Assembly: GCA_016197305.1 (NCBI GenBank)
Contig: JACPVZ010000092.1
Location: forward strand, 1 to 54,183
Source: Nitrosomonadales bacterium
GTDB taxonomy: Bacteria; Pseudomonadota; Gammaproteobacteria; Burkholderiales; Gallionellaceae
Direction: 5' to 3'
DNA: 54,183 nt
Made by a program: the position numbers and the translations under genes. Positions 29,184 through 37,581 of the stretch are shown here, piece after piece (within the stretch, counting starts at the first letter, position 1; each line of letters opens with the position of its first letter). Under the pieces are notes generated by a model. It saw nothing but the letters and a program-made list of their open reading frames with translations, had not been told where the DNA came from and did not search any database.

Positions 29184-30227
29184 TCAATCGACCAGGTTGC
29201 GCGCCTCTCCAACCTGGCCGCGGTACGCATCGAAAATCTTGCGCAACGTGTCCGCCATGTTGGTGACCGGCTTCCAGCCCAGCTCCTCGCAGGTGTTGGT
29301 GATCTTGGGTACGCGGTTCTGCACGTCCTGGTAGCCGGTGCCGTAGTAGGCCGCAGAGGTGGTCTCGACGACTTTGACCTTTTTCGCCGAGTCGCGATAT
29401 TCGGGATATTCCGCCGCCAGCTTGAGCATCATGTCGGCGAGGTCGCGGATCGCGTAGTTGTTGGTCGGGTTGCCGATGTTGTAGATCTTGCCCGAGGCCA
29501 CGCCGTTCTTGTTCTCGATGATCTTCATCAGCGCGTTGATGCCGTCGTCGATGTAGGTGAAGGCGCGTTTCTGGTGCCCGCCGTCCACCAGGCTGATGTT
29601 CTCGCCGCGCACGATGTGGCCGAGGAACTGGGTCAGCACGCGCGAACTGCCTTCCTTGGGGGTATGGATGGAATCCAGCCCGGCGCCGATCCAGTTGAAT
29701 GGCCGGAACAGCGTGAAGTTCAGCCCGGCCTCCATGCCGTAGCCCCAGATCACGCGGTCCATCAGCTGTTTGGAGCAGGAATATATCCAGCGCGGCTTGT
29801 TGATCGGACCGCAGATCAGCTCGGAATTCTCCGGATCGAATTCCTCGTCGTGGCACATGCCATACACTTCGGAAGTGGACGGGAACACCAGATGCTTGCC
29901 GTATTTCACCGCGGCGCGCACCAGCGGCAGGTTGGCCTCGAAATCCAGCTCGAACACGCGCAGCGGCTGCTTCACGTAAGTGGCCGGCGTGGCGATCGCC
30001 ACCAGCGGCAGGATCACGTCGCATTTGCGGATGTGATATTCGACCCACTCCTTGTTGATCGTGATATCGCCCTCGAAGAAGTGGAATCGCTCGTGGCCGA
30101 TCAGGTCGCTGATGCGGTCGCTGCTCATGTCCATGCCGTACACTTCCCAGTCGGTGGTGTTCAGAATCTTGTTGGACAGGTGATGGCCGATGAAGCCGTT
30201 CACGCCGAGGATCAATACTTTTTTCAT
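29184..30227 (-). CDS. arnA: UDP-glucuronate decarboxylase domain protein (ArnA C-terminal type)
   Basis: MKKVLILGVNGFIGHHLSNKILNTTDWEVYGMDM, PLVAIATPATYVKQPLRVFELDFEANLP, WIYSCSKQLMDRVIWGYG. Confidence 0.92.
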   Translation of the reverse strand: MKKVLILGVNGFIGHHLSNKILNTTDWEVYGMDMSSDRISDLIGHERFHFFEGDITINKEWVEYHIRKCDVILPLVAIATPATYVKQPLRVFELDFEANLPLVRAAVKYGKHLVFPSTSEVYGMCHDEEFDPENSELICGPINKPRWIYSCSKQLMDRVIWGYGMEAGLNFTLFRPFNWIGAGLDSIHTPKEGSSRVLTQFLGHIVRGENISLVDGGHQKRAFTYIDDGINALMKIIENKNGVASGKIYNIGNPTNNYAIRDLADMMLKLAAEYPEYRDSAKKVKVVETTSAAYYGTGYQDVQNRVPKITNTCEELGWKPVTNMADTLRKIFDAYRGQVGEARNLVD

Positions 30228-30257
30228 TTTTATTTCCTTAAACAATAAAATTCAGTT

Positions 30258-30319
30258 GCAGGGTGGATAAGCACATCCACATTGCGCATCGGTGGGTGCG
30301 CTACACTTACCCACCCTAC
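30258..30319. repeat. Palindromic intergenic repeat
   Basis: gcagggtggataag ... cttacccaccctac arms (12/14 paired). Confidence 0.8.
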
Positions 30320-30323
30320 GGGG

Positions 30324-31244
30324 TTATTCGAACTCAAACTTTCCTGCGCCGTACTTCGTCGCAAATTCTGAAGCACTCATCTCGACACCCTCCAGTTCGA
30401 AGCGCACCACGCGCAACACCCCGCTGCCGCAGATCGCGTAGGCCTTGCCTTCTTTCACATAGAAACCAGGCTGCTCCTTTTCAGCAGCGGTGCATTTCGT
30501 CACCAGCGTCTGCAGGACGCGCATGCTCCTGCCCATCAACCGCGTGGTCGCGCCCGGATACGGCGGCGCAACGGCACGCACCAGGTTATGTATCTGTTGC
30601 GCCGACAGCGACCAGTCGATGATGCCATCCTCGGCCTTGCGGCCGCCGAAGTAGCCGCCCTTGCTCAGGTCCTGCTTCTGCCTCTGCACGTTGCCTGCCA
30701 GCAACGCCGGCAATACATCGTTCAGTGCGATCTCCGCCGCAACCGTGACCTTCTGGAACACCTGGTGCGCGGTGTCGTTGGGCAAAATCGGCACCGCCTG
30801 CTGCGCCACGATGTCGCCGTTGTCCGGCTTCTCGGTCATGTAATGCAGCGTCGCGCCGGTCTCGGTCTCGCCGTGGATTATCGCCCAATTCACCGGCACC
30901 CGGCCACGGTATTTCGGCAACAGCGAACCGTGCATGTTCAGCGCGCCCTGCTTGGGAATGGCCAGCAGCGGCACTTTCAGCATCTCGCGGTAATAGAACG
31001 AGAAGAAGAAATCCGGCTGCAGCGCGCGGATCTGCTCGACCACCTCGGGCTCATTCGGATTTTCCGGCGTGATCACCGGGATGCCGTGCAGCTCGGCCAG
31101 CTGCTGCACGCTGTCGAACCAGATGGTCTCCTTCGGATTGTCGCGGTGCGTCACCACCAGCGCGACATCCACGCCGTGTGCCAGCAACACGCTCAAGCAC
31201 CTCTGCCCCACGTTGTGATACGCAAAAACTACCGCTCTGCTCAT
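30324..31244 (-). CDS. UDP-4-amino-4-deoxy-L-arabinose formyltransferase (ArnA N-terminal type)
   Basis: VVFAYHNVGQRCLSVLLAHGVDVALVVTHRDNPKE, NMHGSLLPKYRGRVPVNWAIIHGETETGATLHYM. Confidence 0.93.
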   Translation of the reverse strand: MSRAVVFAYHNVGQRCLSVLLAHGVDVALVVTHRDNPKETIWFDSVQQLAELHGIPVITPENPNEPEVVEQIRALQPDFFFSFYYREMLKVPLLAIPKQGALNMHGSLLPKYRGRVPVNWAIIHGETETGATLHYMTEKPDNGDIVAQQAVPILPNDTAHQVFQKVTVAAEIALNDVLPALLAGNVQRQKQDLSKGGYFGGRKAEDGIIDWSLSAQQIHNLVRAVAPPYPGATTRLMGRSMRVLQTLVTKCTAAEKEQPGFYVKEGKAYAICGSGVLRVVRFELEGVEMSASEFATKYGAGKFEFE

Positions 31245-32257
31245 TCCTGTACGTCCGAGAACAACGAGGGCGTGATTGTTTCTTCGGCGACGGATTTCTT
31301 GGCCCGTTTCGGTTTGGTCTTCGCGGCATCTTCAAGCACCGCCTCGACCAGATAGCGCGGACGATGGCGTACCTGCTGGTAGATGCGGCCGATGTATTCG
31401 CCGAGCAGGCCGATGCCGAACAGTGCGATGCCGATCAGGAAGAACATCAGCGCGAACAGCGTGAACAGACCTTCCGCCTCCGGGCCGATGATCAGGCGGC
31501 GAACCACCAGGAACACGAAGAACACCCCGGAGAACAGCGAGATCAGCATCCCGGCCATCGAGAACCATTGCAGCGGCACCAGCGAGAAGCCGGTCATCAG
31601 GTCGAAGTTGAGGCGGATCAGGCTGTACAGCGAGTATTTCGATTCGCCCGCCGCGCGTTCCTCATGCCCCACCACCACCTCGGCGGGATTGCGCGCAAAG
31701 CTGTAGGCCAACGCCGGGATAAAGGTGTTCACCTCCTGGCAACTGTTCACCGCGTCGATGATGTTGCGGTCGTAGGCGCGGAACATGCAGCCCTGATCGG
31801 TCATCTTGATGCGCGTGATCTTCTCGCGCAGGCCGTTCATCGCCCGCGAAGCGACATGCCGCCACCAGCTGTCGCTGCGCTGACGACGGATCGAGCCGAC
31901 ATAATCGTGGCCCTCGTCCATCTTCGCCAGCAACAGATGCGTGTCTTCCGGCGGATTCTGCAAGTCGGCATCCAGCGTCACGACGCGCTGGCCGCGGCAA
32001 TGCTCGAAGCCCGCCATGATCGCCATGTGCTGGCCGAAGTTGCCGTTGAACAGCACCACCCGCGTCACATCCGGGCGCTTCTGGAACTGCTCGCGCAGGA
32101 TCGCCGCAGAACGGTCGCGGCTGCCATCGTTGACGAACACCACCTCGTACGAAATCGCAAGCTTGTCGAGCGCCGGATACAGACGATCAAACAGGGCTTG
32201 CAAGCCCTGCTCTTCGTTATAGACGGGGATGACGACAGAAAGTTGGGGATTAGTCAT
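31241..32257 (-). CDS. arnC: Undecaprenyl-phosphate 4-deoxy-4-formamido-L-arabinose transferase
   Basis: LSVVIPVYNEEQGLQALFDRL, VTLDADLQNPPEDTHLLL, C-terminal TM helices. Confidence 0.93.
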   Translation of the reverse strand: MTNPQLSVVIPVYNEEQGLQALFDRLYPALDKLAISYEVVFVNDGSRDRSAAILREQFQKRPDVTRVVLFNGNFGQHMAIMAGFEHCRGQRVVTLDADLQNPPEDTHLLLAKMDEGHDYVGSIRRQRSDSWWRHVASRAMNGLREKITRIKMTDQGCMFRAYDRNIIDAVNSCQEVNTFIPALAYSFARNPAEVVVGHEERAAGESKYSLYSLIRLNFDLMTGFSLVPLQWFSMAGMLISLFSGVFFVFLVVRRLIIGPEAEGLFTLFALMFFLIGIALFGIGLLGEYIGRIYQQVRHRPRYLVEAVLEDAAKTKPKRAKKSVAEETITPSLFSDVQE

Positions 32258-32310
32258 GGGGCGGCATTTTACCGCATGGGGCGCAGATAACGAAATCGGG
32301 AATTGCTTTG

Positions 32311-32623
32311 GTAGGTTGGGTGGAGCGTAGCGATACCCAACAAAAGACGTGCGCGTAGCGCACACAAAACCGCTTTTCCTCCTTCCCCTGTGCGCCGCCG
32401 AGTAGCGCAGGCCGGTCAGGGGATGTCGGCGAGGACTGTCCGAGCGCGTAGCGCGAGTTCCACAGCCGCCTGACCGGCCGAGCAACGCAGGGCACCGCGA
32501 AGCGGCGGCAAACTGGGGGCGCCTTCTTTGAGTTACCTTTCTTGGCAAGACAAGAAAGGTAACTTGCTGCCGGGCAACCCCCGGCGGTTTTCGATGGGTA
32601 TCGCTGTGCTCAACCCATCCTAC
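32311..32623. mobile_element. 313-bp MITE-like element with 31-bp terminal inverted repeats
   Basis: GTAGGTTGGGTGGAGCGTAGCGATACCCAAC (32311-32341) versus reverse complement of 32593-32623 (GTAGGATGGGTTGAGCACAGCGATACCCATC), 26/31 identical; internal perfect 14-bp hairpin agttacctttcttg/caagaaaggtaact at 32531-32564. Confidence 0.6.
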
Positions 32624-32699
32624 CGTGCTACCGCGCTTAGATGCCGTTTTAGAAAGTGGGCATCCATCCCATTACAAAATTTCTTACACCCTCTAGAAG

Positions 32700-33179
32700 T
32701 CATTTTTTAGTGACCTCAAATTTGAGGAGTTTTTCAACCAACCCCTCCTCAGTAATATAAAACCAAGATTTACCCTGCAAAGATGGACAACAGATTGGAT
32801 CTTCATCAGTATAATTTTTCGTCAATAACGTAATGGTCAGCCCCTTAACTTCTCCAATGTCGATGGAGCGATATCCTTTTCCTCCCACCAACACAGGTTT
32901 AGTGGGTTTGTACGACTCATTGTTTTTTTGAAAGGCAACCATAAATTGGCTGTAGTTATTCCCTCGATTTATATTTTCGATTGTGTATAGCGCCACTACA
33001 GAAATAATCTCCTTATTTCTATCGAGTGAGACAGCTATTTTTCTTCCCTTTTCGTATGCTATGCCTCCGAGTCGCTTAGCTTCCATGCGAATAAAATCAT
33101 CAACCAACTTATCCGTATTTTCGGCAGATGCAAAAAGAGGTTGTGAGAAAAAGAGAGCCGCCAGAAAAAACCACTTCAT
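32700..33179 (-). CDS. AT-rich secreted hypothetical protein
   Basis: Signal peptide MKWFFLAALFFSQPLFASA; complete ORF between arnC and arnB. Confidence 0.7.
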   Translation of the reverse strand: MKWFFLAALFFSQPLFASAENTDKLVDDFIRMEAKRLGGIAYEKGRKIAVSLDRNKEIISVVALYTIENINRGNNYSQFMVAFQKNNESYKPTKPVLVGGKGYRSIDIGEVKGLTITLLTKNYTDEDPICCPSLQGKSWFYITEEGLVEKLLKFEVTKK

Positions 33180-33211
33180 AGTTGAATTTCCTTAATGACT
33201 TCCAACGTAAT

Positions 33212-34339
33212 TTAGACCGCTACACCAAGCACTTCGCGCATCGCCTCACAAGTCCGCTCCACATCGCGCTCATCCATCGCATAGAACATCGGCAGCGAGA
33301 CGATCTGTTTGCCGACGCGTTCGGACACCGGGAACATGCCTTCCCTGAAACCCAGCGCGCGATACAGCGTGAACAAATGTATCGGCGCATAGTGGTAGCC
33401 GACGCCGATGTTGTGCTCTTTCATCTTCGCCATGAAGTCGGCGCGAGTGATGCGCTCCGGCAGCACGATCTGGAACAGGTGCCAGTTAGTGGACTCGAAA
33501 TCCTGCGGCGGCAGTTGCGCACCGGTCTGCTTCTCGAAATCCTTGCCCAGTGTCTTGAAGTAATGCTTGGCCAGTTTGCGACGCTGCGCGGTGATCGCAT
33601 CCAGCTTGGCGAACTGGCCCAAGCCAATCGCGGCGGCGATGTCGGTCATGTTGTATTTGCCGCCCAGCACGTCCACGTCGATGCCGTCCCAACCGCTGCG
33701 CGTCACGCCCTGCAAGCGGTACTTTTCCGCGAGCCGTGCTTCCGCTTCGTTGTTCAGCACCAGACAGCCGCCTTCGGAGGTGGTGATGTTCTTATTGGCC
33801 TGAAAACTGAACGACACGAAATCGCCGAACGAGCCGATGGGCTTGCCCTTCCAGGTCGAACCGATCGCCTGCGCGGCATCCTCGATCACGCGCAGCTTGT
33901 GCTTGGCGGCGATCGCATACAGCCTGTCCATATCCACCGGCTTGCCGGCCAGATACACCGGGATGATGGCGCGGGTAGCGGGGGTGATCGCTGCCTCGAC
34001 CTTGTCCAGATCGATGTTGCGCGTCACCGGGTCGATGTCGGCGAACACCGGCGTCGCACCGACTTCCAAAATCACGTTCGCGGTCGCGACCCAGGAGATC
34101 GGCGTGGTGATGACTTCGTCCCCCTCGCCTATGCCCGCGATGCGCAGCGCGATCTCCATCGTGCAGGTGCCGGAGTTGAAGGTACGCACCGGGCGCCCGC
34201 CGAAATAATCGGAAAGCCTTTTCTCGAACTCGGTCACCTTGGGGCCGCTGGTGATCCAGCCGGAGCGCAGCACTTCGCCGACCGCATCTATCGTCGCTTC
34301 GTCTATCGTGGGTTTGGAAAAAGGAAGGTAAGTATTCAT
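33212..34339 (-). CDS. arnB: UDP-4-amino-4-deoxy-L-arabinose-oxoglutarate aminotransferase
   Basis: LPFSKPTIDEATIDAVGEVLRSGWITSGPKVTEFEKRL, VIEDAAQAIGS, SFSFQANKNITTSEGG. Confidence 0.94.
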   Translation of the reverse strand: MNTYLPFSKPTIDEATIDAVGEVLRSGWITSGPKVTEFEKRLSDYFGGRPVRTFNSGTCTMEIALRIAGIGEGDEVITTPISWVATANVILEVGATPVFADIDPVTRNIDLDKVEAAITPATRAIIPVYLAGKPVDMDRLYAIAAKHKLRVIEDAAQAIGSTWKGKPIGSFGDFVSFSFQANKNITTSEGGCLVLNNEAEARLAEKYRLQGVTRSGWDGIDVDVLGGKYNMTDIAAAIGLGQFAKLDAITAQRRKLAKHYFKTLGKDFEKQTGAQLPPQDFESTNWHLFQIVLPERITRADFMAKMKEHNIGVGYHYAPIHLFTLYRALGFREGMFPVSERVGKQIVSLPMFYAMDERDVERTCEAMREVLGVAV

Positions 34340-34400
34340 GAATGTATCCGTAAAATTTACTGTAACCGTTGGTACTGAGCGCAGGGAGTTTTTCTCATTA

Positions 34401-34437
34401 CCCTTCGACTCCGTTACGCTACGCTCAGGGCGAACGG
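34401..34437. repeat. CCCTTCGAC..CTCAGGGCGAACGG repeat
   Basis: cccttcgactccgttacgctacgctcagggcgaacgg; a related fragment (cccttcggcaacgctcagg) lies inside the mutL repeat. Confidence 0.65.
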
Positions 34438-34480
34438 AGTAAATCATCATGAATCAGGATCACCGGCACTGTTACCCAAT

Positions 34481-34537
34481 TAAGCTTTAATGAAATGCTT
34501 AAGCTTTAATGAAATGCTTAAGCTTTAATGCAACGCT
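34481..34537. repeat. Three tandem copies of a 19-bp unit (TTAAGCTTTAATGAAATGC)
   Basis: Copies at 34481-34499 and 34500-34518 are identical; 34519-34537 differs at two positions. Confidence 0.95.
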
Positions 34538-34545
34538 GATTAAGT

Positions 34546-34614
34546 CGTCATTCCCGCGAAAGCGGTAACCCAGCTTGTTGAATTGACTGGACTCCCGCTT
34601 TCGCGGGAACGACA
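34546..34614. repeat. Inverted repeat of the GTCATTCCCGCG..CGCGGGAACGAC type
   Basis: gtcgtcattcccgcgaaagcgg ... cccgctttcgcgggaacgac. Confidence 0.85.
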
Positions 34615-34644
34615 AAACAGACTTGTTAAACGTATTCTTAACTA

Positions 34645-35016
34645 CTATGCCCTGGAAATAATAATAACCCCCAGAATGATCACGCCCATGCCGACCACCT
34701 TGGCCGGGTTGAAGGATTCGTTGAACAGATACCATGCCGCCAGCGCGTTCACCACATAGCCCAGCGACAGCAGCGGATAGGCGATGCTGACCTGCACCCG
34801 CGACAGCGCCAGCACCCAGATCACCACGCCGAACGCATAGCAACCCATCGCGCCGACGATGTGCGGCTCGGTCGCGAGCTTCCAACCGATCGGCAGAATG
34901 TTCTCGCGGCTGTATTCGAAATAGCCGACCGCATTGGTGCCGGCCTTGATCAGCAGTTGCGCCGCGACGTTGAACAATACGCCAGTGACGATCAGGAACA
35001 GGCTGACCAGACTCAT
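34645..35016 (-). CDS. SMR/EamA-family small membrane protein, ArnE/ArnF-like flippase candidate
   Basis: Four TM segments, AQLLIKAGTNAVG, VQVSIAYPLLSLGYVVNALAAWYLFNE; overlaps arnT. Confidence 0.85.
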   Translation of the reverse strand: MSLVSLFLIVTGVLFNVAAQLLIKAGTNAVGYFEYSRENILPIGWKLATEPHIVGAMGCYAFGVVIWVLALSRVQVSIAYPLLSLGYVVNALAAWYLFNESFNPAKVVGMGVIILGVIIISRA

Positions 35017-36659
35017 GGTTTGCTCACCACGATGTGTTGCTGATCCTGAAATATCGTCTTCATCTCTAATCCCTGTTGTTGCAGTTGCGCATAAGCATAC
35101 ACCGGCACGATCGCCAGAGCCTGCTTCTGCCCGGCCCACACTTTGGCGAATTCCTCCACGGTCGGCACCCAGCGCTGCGGCTCCTGCTTGATGCCGAAGC
35201 CCATCTCGTCCTGGTACTGCACCAGGATGAAGGTATGCTTCAGATAGAACGCCAGCGTCTGCTCGTAGGTCATCACCGAATAGAACGGCACCTCGGGTTT
35301 GACATAGGCGCGGATCGCCTCGGCGACATGTTTGGCGGAACGCTCGCGCGCCACGGTGTTGTAACCGGACAGCCCGATCTGCGCGGCGATCAGGCTGCTC
35401 AGCGCCAGCACCAGCACCCCCGGAAGTTTCTGCAAACGTTTCAGCAACCACAGTGCAAGCAGCACGCCGAACAACAGCACCGCCGCACCCGATACCAGCC
35501 AGGAGATGTAGTGCGGGTAGAGTTGATGCTGCAGCGGCGTGTCTGCCAGCTTTTCCAGATTGAACGCGAAGCCCAGCCAGACCAGCGCGACCGGGATCAC
35601 CGGCACCAGCATCCAGGCCAGCGTGCGTTCGCGCATCTCGGCGATGCGCTTGCCCATCAGCAACGCCAGCGCCGGGAACATCGGCAGCAGATAGGACGGC
35701 AGCTTGGAACCGGAAACGGAGAAGAACACATAGATGAAGACCGCCCAGATCAGCAGGAAGCGCTGGGCATTGAACATCTGTCTCGGCAATTGACTGCCGC
35801 GCCAGGTGCGCAGCAGGGTGTCGAACATCAGCACCGTCCAGGGCAGCGCGCCGGCCAGCAGGATGGGAATGAAGTAGTACCAGGGCTGGTAGCGCCCCAG
35901 GTCTTTGGTGGTGAAGCGCGTGTAGTGCTCGTAGATGAAGAAACGCTCGAAGAATTCGGGATTGGCCTTCATCACCAGATAGAACCACGGCGCGGTGATC
36001 AGCAGGAACACCGCCAGCCCCGGCAGCCAGTGCATGCGTTTCAGCACCCGGAAGTCCCCCTGCGCCACCATATAGATGAACAGCGCGGCACCCGGCAACA
36101 CCAGCCCCATCAGCCCCTTGCTCAGCACCGCCAGCGCCAGACCGGCCCAGGCCAGCAGCATCCAGTTGCGCTGCTTGTCCGGCTCGATCTGGGTTTGCCC
36201 CAGCAGCAGGCCGACGATGCCCAGCGTCAGGAAGAAGGTCACGCCCATGTCCAGCGTGTTGATATGCCCCATCAGCACATACAGCAGGCTGCTGCCCAGC
36301 AGCAGCGCGGCATAGCCCGCCGCCTCGCGCCCGAACAGCCGCAATCCGGCGAACCACACCAGCAGGATGCCGGCAAAACCGGTCAGCGCGGTCCACAGCC
36401 GCGAGGTCCACTGATGCTCGCCGAACAGCGTATAGGCGGTCGCGGTCGCCCAGTATTGCAGCGGCGGCTTTTCAAAATATTTCAGTTCGTTCAGACGCGG
36501 CGTGGTCCAGTCGCCGCTGACCACCATCTCGCGCGGAATCTCGGCATAGCGCCCTTCATCCGGCTTGACCAGGACACGGTATTCGAGATTGACGAACCAG
36601 ATCAGCGCGACCGATATCACCAGCCACAACGCGTGTTTACCTGACAGATATTTCATCAT
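35013..36659 (-). CDS. arnT: Lipid A 4-amino-4-deoxy-L-arabinose transferase-type glycosyltransferase
   Basis: RVLVKPDEGRYAEIPREMVVSGDWTTPRLNELKYFEKPPLQYW (GT83 signature), multiple TM helices. Confidence 0.92.
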   Translation of the reverse strand: MMKYLSGKHALWLVISVALIWFVNLEYRVLVKPDEGRYAEIPREMVVSGDWTTPRLNELKYFEKPPLQYWATATAYTLFGEHQWTSRLWTALTGFAGILLVWFAGLRLFGREAAGYAALLLGSSLLYVLMGHINTLDMGVTFFLTLGIVGLLLGQTQIEPDKQRNWMLLAWAGLALAVLSKGLMGLVLPGAALFIYMVAQGDFRVLKRMHWLPGLAVFLLITAPWFYLVMKANPEFFERFFIYEHYTRFTTKDLGRYQPWYYFIPILLAGALPWTVLMFDTLLRTWRGSQLPRQMFNAQRFLLIWAVFIYVFFSVSGSKLPSYLLPMFPALALLMGKRIAEMRERTLAWMLVPVIPVALVWLGFAFNLEKLADTPLQHQLYPHYISWLVSGAAVLLFGVLLALWLLKRLQKLPGVLVLALSSLIAAQIGLSGYNTVARERSAKHVAEAIRAYVKPEVPFYSVMTYEQTLAFYLKHTFILVQYQDEMGFGIKQEPQRWVPTVEEFAKVWAGQKQALAIVPVYAYAQLQQQGLEMKTIFQDQQHIVVSKP

Positions 36660-37528
36660 GCGGTTCTCCTTGCCACCAGCAGCAGCGTCCCGCCCAGCGG
36701 GAACGACACGCCGCGCGCGATCAGCCAGCGTTCGAGTTTCATCACGGCTCCCAACAGGCGGTTGGCCAGTTTGCCTATCTTGAAGCCCGCATCCATACGG
36801 TCTTCGGCCTGCGCGGATTTCTGCGACAACCGCGAAGCCAGCATCACCGGCAACAGCAGCGACACGAAAGAACCGACATACTCGACCTTGAATCCGGCAC
36901 CCCCGACCTTGTCCAGCAGTTCGGCGCGGGTATAGCGGCGCTTGTGATGCGCGTAGTCGTCGGTGCTGCTCCACAACCAGCGGTGCTGCGGCACGGTGAA
37001 GATCACACCGCCGCCAGGCTGACAGGCCTGGTAGATCTGCCCCAGCGCGGCCCGGTCGTCCTCGATATGCTCCAGCACGTCGTATGCACCGATCAGGTCG
37101 AATTCATCGCGGAACGGAATGTGGCAGGCATCCATCTGGAACAGGAAGGCGCTAGTCACGCGCTGCTTGGCGAAGCCCAGCCCCTCGGTATAGATATCGC
37201 TGCCGCTTAGCCGCGCCGCCGGAAAGGTCGAACGCGTGTCCGCCAGCACGAAGCCGGTGCCGCAACCGATCTCGAGGATGTTCTTCGCACCTGAGAAATG
37301 CCGTTGCATCCGGTCGCGCAGGATGTCGTTGCGCGCGACGAACCAGAAATGTCCGGCCTCGACTGCCGCATAGTGCCGGAAGGTTTCCGGATTGAAGCCA
37401 TCGTTCTGCGCGGCGAGCGCGGGCGCAAACGCCAGGAAACCGCCGCGCTCGGCAGGCACATCGCCGCATACGGGGCATTTCCAGACGGTGTCGTTATAGG
37501 GGTGTTGGCAGGCCAGACAAAATTTCAT
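36656..37528 (-). CDS. Zn-ribbon SAM-dependent methyltransferase linked to arn
   Basis: CLACQHPYNDTVWKCPVCG then ILEIGCGTGFVLADTRSTFP, DLIGAYDVLEHIEDD. Confidence 0.88.
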   Translation of the reverse strand: MKFCLACQHPYNDTVWKCPVCGDVPAERGGFLAFAPALAAQNDGFNPETFRHYAAVEAGHFWFVARNDILRDRMQRHFSGAKNILEIGCGTGFVLADTRSTFPAARLSGSDIYTEGLGFAKQRVTSAFLFQMDACHIPFRDEFDLIGAYDVLEHIEDDRAALGQIYQACQPGGGVIFTVPQHRWLWSSTDDYAHHKRRYTRAELLDKVGGAGFKVEYVGSFVSLLLPVMLASRLSQKSAQAEDRMDAGFKIGKLANRLLGAVMKLERWLIARGVSFPLGGTLLLVARRTA

Positions 37529-37581
37529 TTAGGCATTTCTGGCAGATAAAGCCGTAAGGACGAGATGGATAGGCCGCGATT

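Noticed and set aside
28267-30048. ORF extended upstream of arnD (593 aa)
   Set aside because: The extra N-terminal half is an off-frame reading of the decarboxylase gene; the arnD ATG is at 29181.
32258-32548. N-terminal extension of the arnC ORF
   Set aside because: Reads through the 313-bp repeat element; the conserved protein starts at MTNPQLSVVIPVYNEE (32257).
35076-36644. Long plus-strand ORF (522 aa) opposite arnT
   Set aside because: Antisense shadow ORF; low-complexity Gln/His/Arg-rich translation, while arnT on the other strand has clear GT83 motifs.
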